In this document: positions 61,516 through 64,000 of the stretch, in pieces
Position numbering within the stretch: position 1 is the stretch's first letter
How the letters are laid out: every line of letters starts with the position of its first letter
Source: Nonomuraea wenchangensis
Lineage (GTDB): Bacteria > Actinomycetota > Actinomycetes > Streptosporangiales > Streptosporangiaceae
Assembly: GCF_900111685.1 (NCBI RefSeq)
Contig: NZ_FOHX01000025.1
Location: forward strand, 1-64,000
DNA length: 64,000 nucleotides
Direction: 5' to 3'
The notes under the pieces: generated by a model
Seen by the model: only the letters and a program-made list of their open reading frames with translations
The model's database searches: none
What the model was told of the DNA's origin: nothing
Translations under genes and position numbers: made by a program

Positions 61516-62994
61516 ATGAGAATCCGCCCGTTGTCGGTCGGTGCCGGACTGGTCGCCGTCCTCGTACTCGCCGGGTGCGGTGGCTCCGGCGGCAGCGCGG
61601 GAAGCGCCGAGCGCGCCAACGCCCCCGTGGCGTCCCAGGCTCCCGCCCGGCCGGAGTCGACCGGCGCGGACGAGCAGGACGAGCAGGAGACGGCCACGGC
61701 TCAGATCTCCACGTTCGCGCTGGACGTGGACACCGCCTCGTACGGCTACGCCCGCCGCACCCTGCAGGAGGGCCGCTGGCCCGAGCCGGACCGGATCCGC
61801 CCCGAGGAGTGGGTCAACGCCTTCCGCCAGGACTACGAGCAGCCGCCCGACGACGGGTTCGCGGTGCACGTGGACGGCGCCCTGCTGCCCGGCGGCCGGG
61901 ACGAGGCCGTGCTGCGGGTGGGCCTGCAGACCCGCGCCACCGAGGCCGCCGCGCGCCGGCCCGTCAACCTCACCTTCGTGGTCGACGTGTCCGGCTCGAT
62001 GGCCGAGCCCGGCCGCCTGGACCTGGTGAAGTCCTCGCTGCGCACGCTGCTCGACCAGCTCGCGCCCGGCGACCAGGTGTCGATCGTGGCGTTCAGCGAC
62101 GAGGCCGAGGTGCTGGCCTCGATGACCCCGCTCACCGCCCGCGCCGACCTGCGGGCCGCCGTGGACCGGCTCACCGTCGAGGGCGGCACGAACCTGGAGA
62201 GCGGCCTGGTCACCGGCTACCAGGAGGCCGCCAAGGCGTTCCGCCCGGCCGCGACCAACCGGGTCGTCCTGCTCTCCGACGGCCTCGCCAACCAGGGCGA
62301 GACCGAGTGGCAGGGCATCCTCGCCCAGGCCAAGGAGTACGCGGCCCGCCAGGTCACGCTGCTCACCGTCGGCGTCGGCCGCGAGTACGGCGACACCCTC
62401 ATGGAGCAGCTCGCCGACAACGGCGACGGCATGGCCGTCTACGTCAGCTCCCAGCAGGACGCGGACAAGCTCTTCACCACCCGGCTCACGGCCACCATCG
62501 AGCTGCGCGCCCGCGACGCCAAGGCCCAGGTGGTCTTCAACCCGTCCGTCGTCGACACCTACCGCCTCATCGGCTACGAGAACCGCGCCCTCACCACCGA
62601 GGAGTTCCGCGACGACAGCCGCGACGGCGGCGAGATCGGGCCCGGCCACGCGGTGACCGCGCTCTACGCGCTCAAGCTCAAGCCGGGGGCGCGCGGGCAG
62701 CTCGCCCAGGCCACGGTCCGCTGGCAGGACCCCGACACGCGCGAGGCGTCGGAGGCCGGCAAGTCGCTGCGGGCCGCCGACCTGGCCAAGGGCGTGTGGG
62801 ACAAGGGCACGCCGGTCCGGCTCCAGGTGGACGTGCTGGTGGCGGCATTCGCGATGTACCTGCGGGAGCGGCAGGCGTTCGGGCTGGACCTGCCGGACCT
62901 CGCCGAGCACTCCACCCGGCTCGCCGCCCTGTCGGAGGACCCGATGGTGACCGAGCTGACGGCGCTCATCGACAAGGCCCGCGCGGTCGACTGA
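61516..62994 (+). CDS. von Willebrand factor A domain lipoprotein (YfbK-like)
   Basis: A 492-residue exported lipoprotein: signal with lipobox LVLAG-C (Cys about residue 21), a Ser/Ala/Glu linker, then a YfbK N-terminal block (ISTFALDVDTASYGYARRTL, RPEEWVNAFRQDYEQPPDDG). A complete vWA domain follows (FVVDVSGSMAEPGRLDLVKS with MIDAS DxSxS, DRLTVEGGTNLESGL, VVLLSDGLANQGE) and a C-terminal beta domain. vWA proteins bind ligands through a metal site; the partner is unknown. ATG at 61516 follows GGAGGT. It is divergent from the asparagine-synthase-like gene across about 130 bases that hold AT-rich stretches. Confidence 0.93.
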   Translation: MRIRPLSVGAGLVAVLVLAGCGGSGGSAGSAERANAPVASQAPARPESTGADEQDEQETATAQISTFALDVDTASYGYARRTLQEGRWPEPDRIRPEEWVNAFRQDYEQPPDDGFAVHVDGALLPGGRDEAVLRVGLQTRATEAAARRPVNLTFVVDVSGSMAEPGRLDLVKSSLRTLLDQLAPGDQVSIVAFSDEAEVLASMTPLTARADLRAAVDRLTVEGGTNLESGLVTGYQEAAKAFRPAATNRVVLLSDGLANQGETEWQGILAQAKEYAARQVTLLTVGVGREYGDTLMEQLADNGDGMAVYVSSQQDADKLFTTRLTATIELRARDAKAQVVFNPSVVDTYRLIGYENRALTTEEFRDDSRDGGEIGPGHAVTALYALKLKPGARGQLAQATVRWQDPDTREASEAGKSLRAADLAKGVWDKGTPVRLQVDVLVAAFAMYLRERQAFGLDLPDLAEHSTRLAALSEDPMVTELTALIDKARAVD

Positions 62995-63049
62995 CCCGGC
63001 GCGGAAAACGGTTTGCGGACGATCGGCCGGGCCGAGCAAGGTGTCAGAC

Positions 63050-63894
63050 ATGACGCGGCACCACCTGATCACCCCACCGGCCCGGCTCGGCGAGAGCGTC
63101 CTGCCCGACGGCCGCCGCCTGGCCCGCGCCGAGTGGGACCGGCCACCGGGACGCCGGTCGTGCTCTGCCCGGGGGCGGGCACGAGCCGGTGGCTCGGCTT
63201 CGGCGCCGGCGTCGTGGACGAGCTCGGCGTCCGCCTCATCTCCCTCGACCGGCCCGGCCTCGGCTCCTCCGACCCCGACCCCGGCCGCACCCTGACCTCC
63301 TGGGCCGCCGACGTCGCCGCCCTCGGCCTCGACGGGCCGCGGGTGGTCGGCTTCTCGCAGGGCGCCCCGTTCGCGCTGGCCTGCGCGTTCGTCCCGGGCG
63401 TACGCCGGGTCGCGGTCGTCTCGGGGGCCGACGAGGTCGCCACCATGACCGGCGTGCTGCCCGGCCACTTCCGTGAGCTGGTCGAGACGGTCGCCGCCGA
63501 CCCGGCCGCCGCCGAGAAGTTCTTCTCCTCCCTCACCCCCGACGCCCTCTGGGACATGATCGTCCCCAACAGTCCCGCCGTGGACCGGGAGATCTACGAG
63601 CAGCCCGACTTCGCCCGCGCCTACCGCCGGGCCATGACCGAGGCGTTCGCCCAGGGCCCGGCCGGCTACGCCCGCGACAGCGTGCTCGCCATGAGCCCCT
63701 GGCCGTTCCCGCTCGCCGAGGTCCCCGTCCCCGTCGACCTCTGGTACGGCGACCTCGACCTGCACCACTCCCCCGACCAGGGCTTCACCCTGTCCCGGCG
63801 GATCCGCGGCGCCCGCCGCCGGCTGATCCCGGGCGCGGGCGGCTCCCTGCTGTGGACACACGCCGAGCCGATCCTGCGGACCCTGCTGGAGTAG
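63050..63894 (+). pseudogene. Alpha/beta hydrolase with a one-base frameshift near 63145
   Basis: The family N-terminus MTRHHLITPPARLGESVLPD then GRRLARAEWD is in the frame of the ATG at 63050. From TPVVLCPGAGTSRWLGFGAG onward the protein is in another frame, to the stop at 63894. The switch falls near GACCGGCCACCGGGACG (about 63138-63155), where one base seems to be missing. The second part is a normal hydrolase: RLISLDRPGLGSSDPDPG, the nucleophile elbow in VVGFSQGAPFALACAF and the His of GSLLWTHAEP. Either the gene is broken or there is a sequencing error. A GTG 9 bases upstream is also in frame. Confidence 0.75.
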
Positions 63895-63940
63895 CCGGTC
63901 CGGGGTGGTCGGTGAGTCCGATACACTCGTACTCACGCAA

Positions 63941-64000
63941 GGGGCTATGGCGCAGTTGGTAGCGCGCCTCCATGGCATGGAGGAGGTCTGGGGTTCGAAT
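63941..64000 (+). tRNA. tRNA-Ala (anticodon GGC), 3' end outside window
   Basis: GGGGCTATGGCGCAG begins a tRNA with D-arm GCGCAGTTGGTAGCGC, anticodon stem CCTCC/GGAGG around loop ATGGCAT (anticodon GGC, reading GCC/GCU Ala) and the T-arm start GGGGTTCGAAT. The acceptor 3' strand lies beyond the window. A -10 box TACACT (63922-63927) precedes it. Confidence 0.95.

Overview
The window is 64 kb of very GC-rich DNA from an actinomycete chromosome. Base composition, GTG starts, frequent leaderless promoters and the gene families (F420 enzyme, GuaB1, DUF4192, DUF1707, SAV2177-type methyltransferase, TIGR03086, tricorn protease, a 10-methyl fatty-acid gene pair) point to Actinomycetia. The lack of mycolate genes and the 10-methyl lipid genes fit Streptosporangiaceae (Nonomuraea-like), but that family placement is inference. 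Genes are densely packed on both strands. No CRISPR array, phage or large island is visible. One IS200/IS605-type element is present and it is broken.

Layout. 1-7.6 kb: 3' end of groEL, an aldo/keto reductase, two MFS exporters, an M29 aminopeptidase, a nucleotidyltransferase and a MalY/PatB aminotransferase. 7.7-15 kb: tricorn protease, DoxX-like protein, F420 oxidoreductase and leuS with a Leu-codon leader peptide and terminator (attenuator). 15.1-25.5 kb: a proline-rich membrane protein, then a lipid/terpenoid oxidation group (two paralogous P450s, an epoxide-hydrolase-like enzyme, a GMC oxidoreductase, an acyl-CoA ligase). Inside this group lies a TrmN/Trm14-like tRNA methyltransferase gene preceded by a leaderless nine-codon ORF with three Phe codons. 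25.5-30 kb: TetR regulator with twin operators, a quinone oxidoreductase and a tmsA-tmsB-type operon for 10-methyl fatty acids. 30-31.8 kb: degraded tnpB element and a ribbon-helix-helix ORF. 31.5-36.9 kb: kinase-dehydrogenase pair, CoA-transferase-P450 pair, GyrI-like protein. 37-41.3 kb: guaB1, SDR, FKBP, ATP-dependent DNA ligase. 41.3-52.5 kb: RlpA-like protein behind a Crp/GlxR-type site, small membrane proteins, a minisatellite, Maf, DUF937, ftsH, DUF3616, Pth2. 52.5-64 kb: MFS exporter, two GlxA-type regulators, methyltransferase, VOC protein, a small gene under a LexA-type box, a type III PKS operon, an asparagine-synthase-like protein without glutaminase Cys, a von Willebrand A lipoprotein, a frameshifted hydrolase and the start of tRNA-Ala.

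How genes work together. Six gene pairs overlap by 4 bp (ATGA or GTGA) and are probably translationally coupled: MFS-aminopeptidase, kinase-dehydrogenase, CoA-transferase-P450, MFS-Pth2, PKS-methyltransferase and methyltransferase-TIGR03086. Several starts are set by a -10 hexamer 6-8 bases upstream, typical of leaderless mRNAs. The strongest regulatory signals are the Phe-codon leader before the trmN-like gene, the leuS attenuator, a LexA-type box on a small gene, twin palindromes over the MFS-aminopeptidase promoter, and a 12-base element shared by the two P450 promoters.
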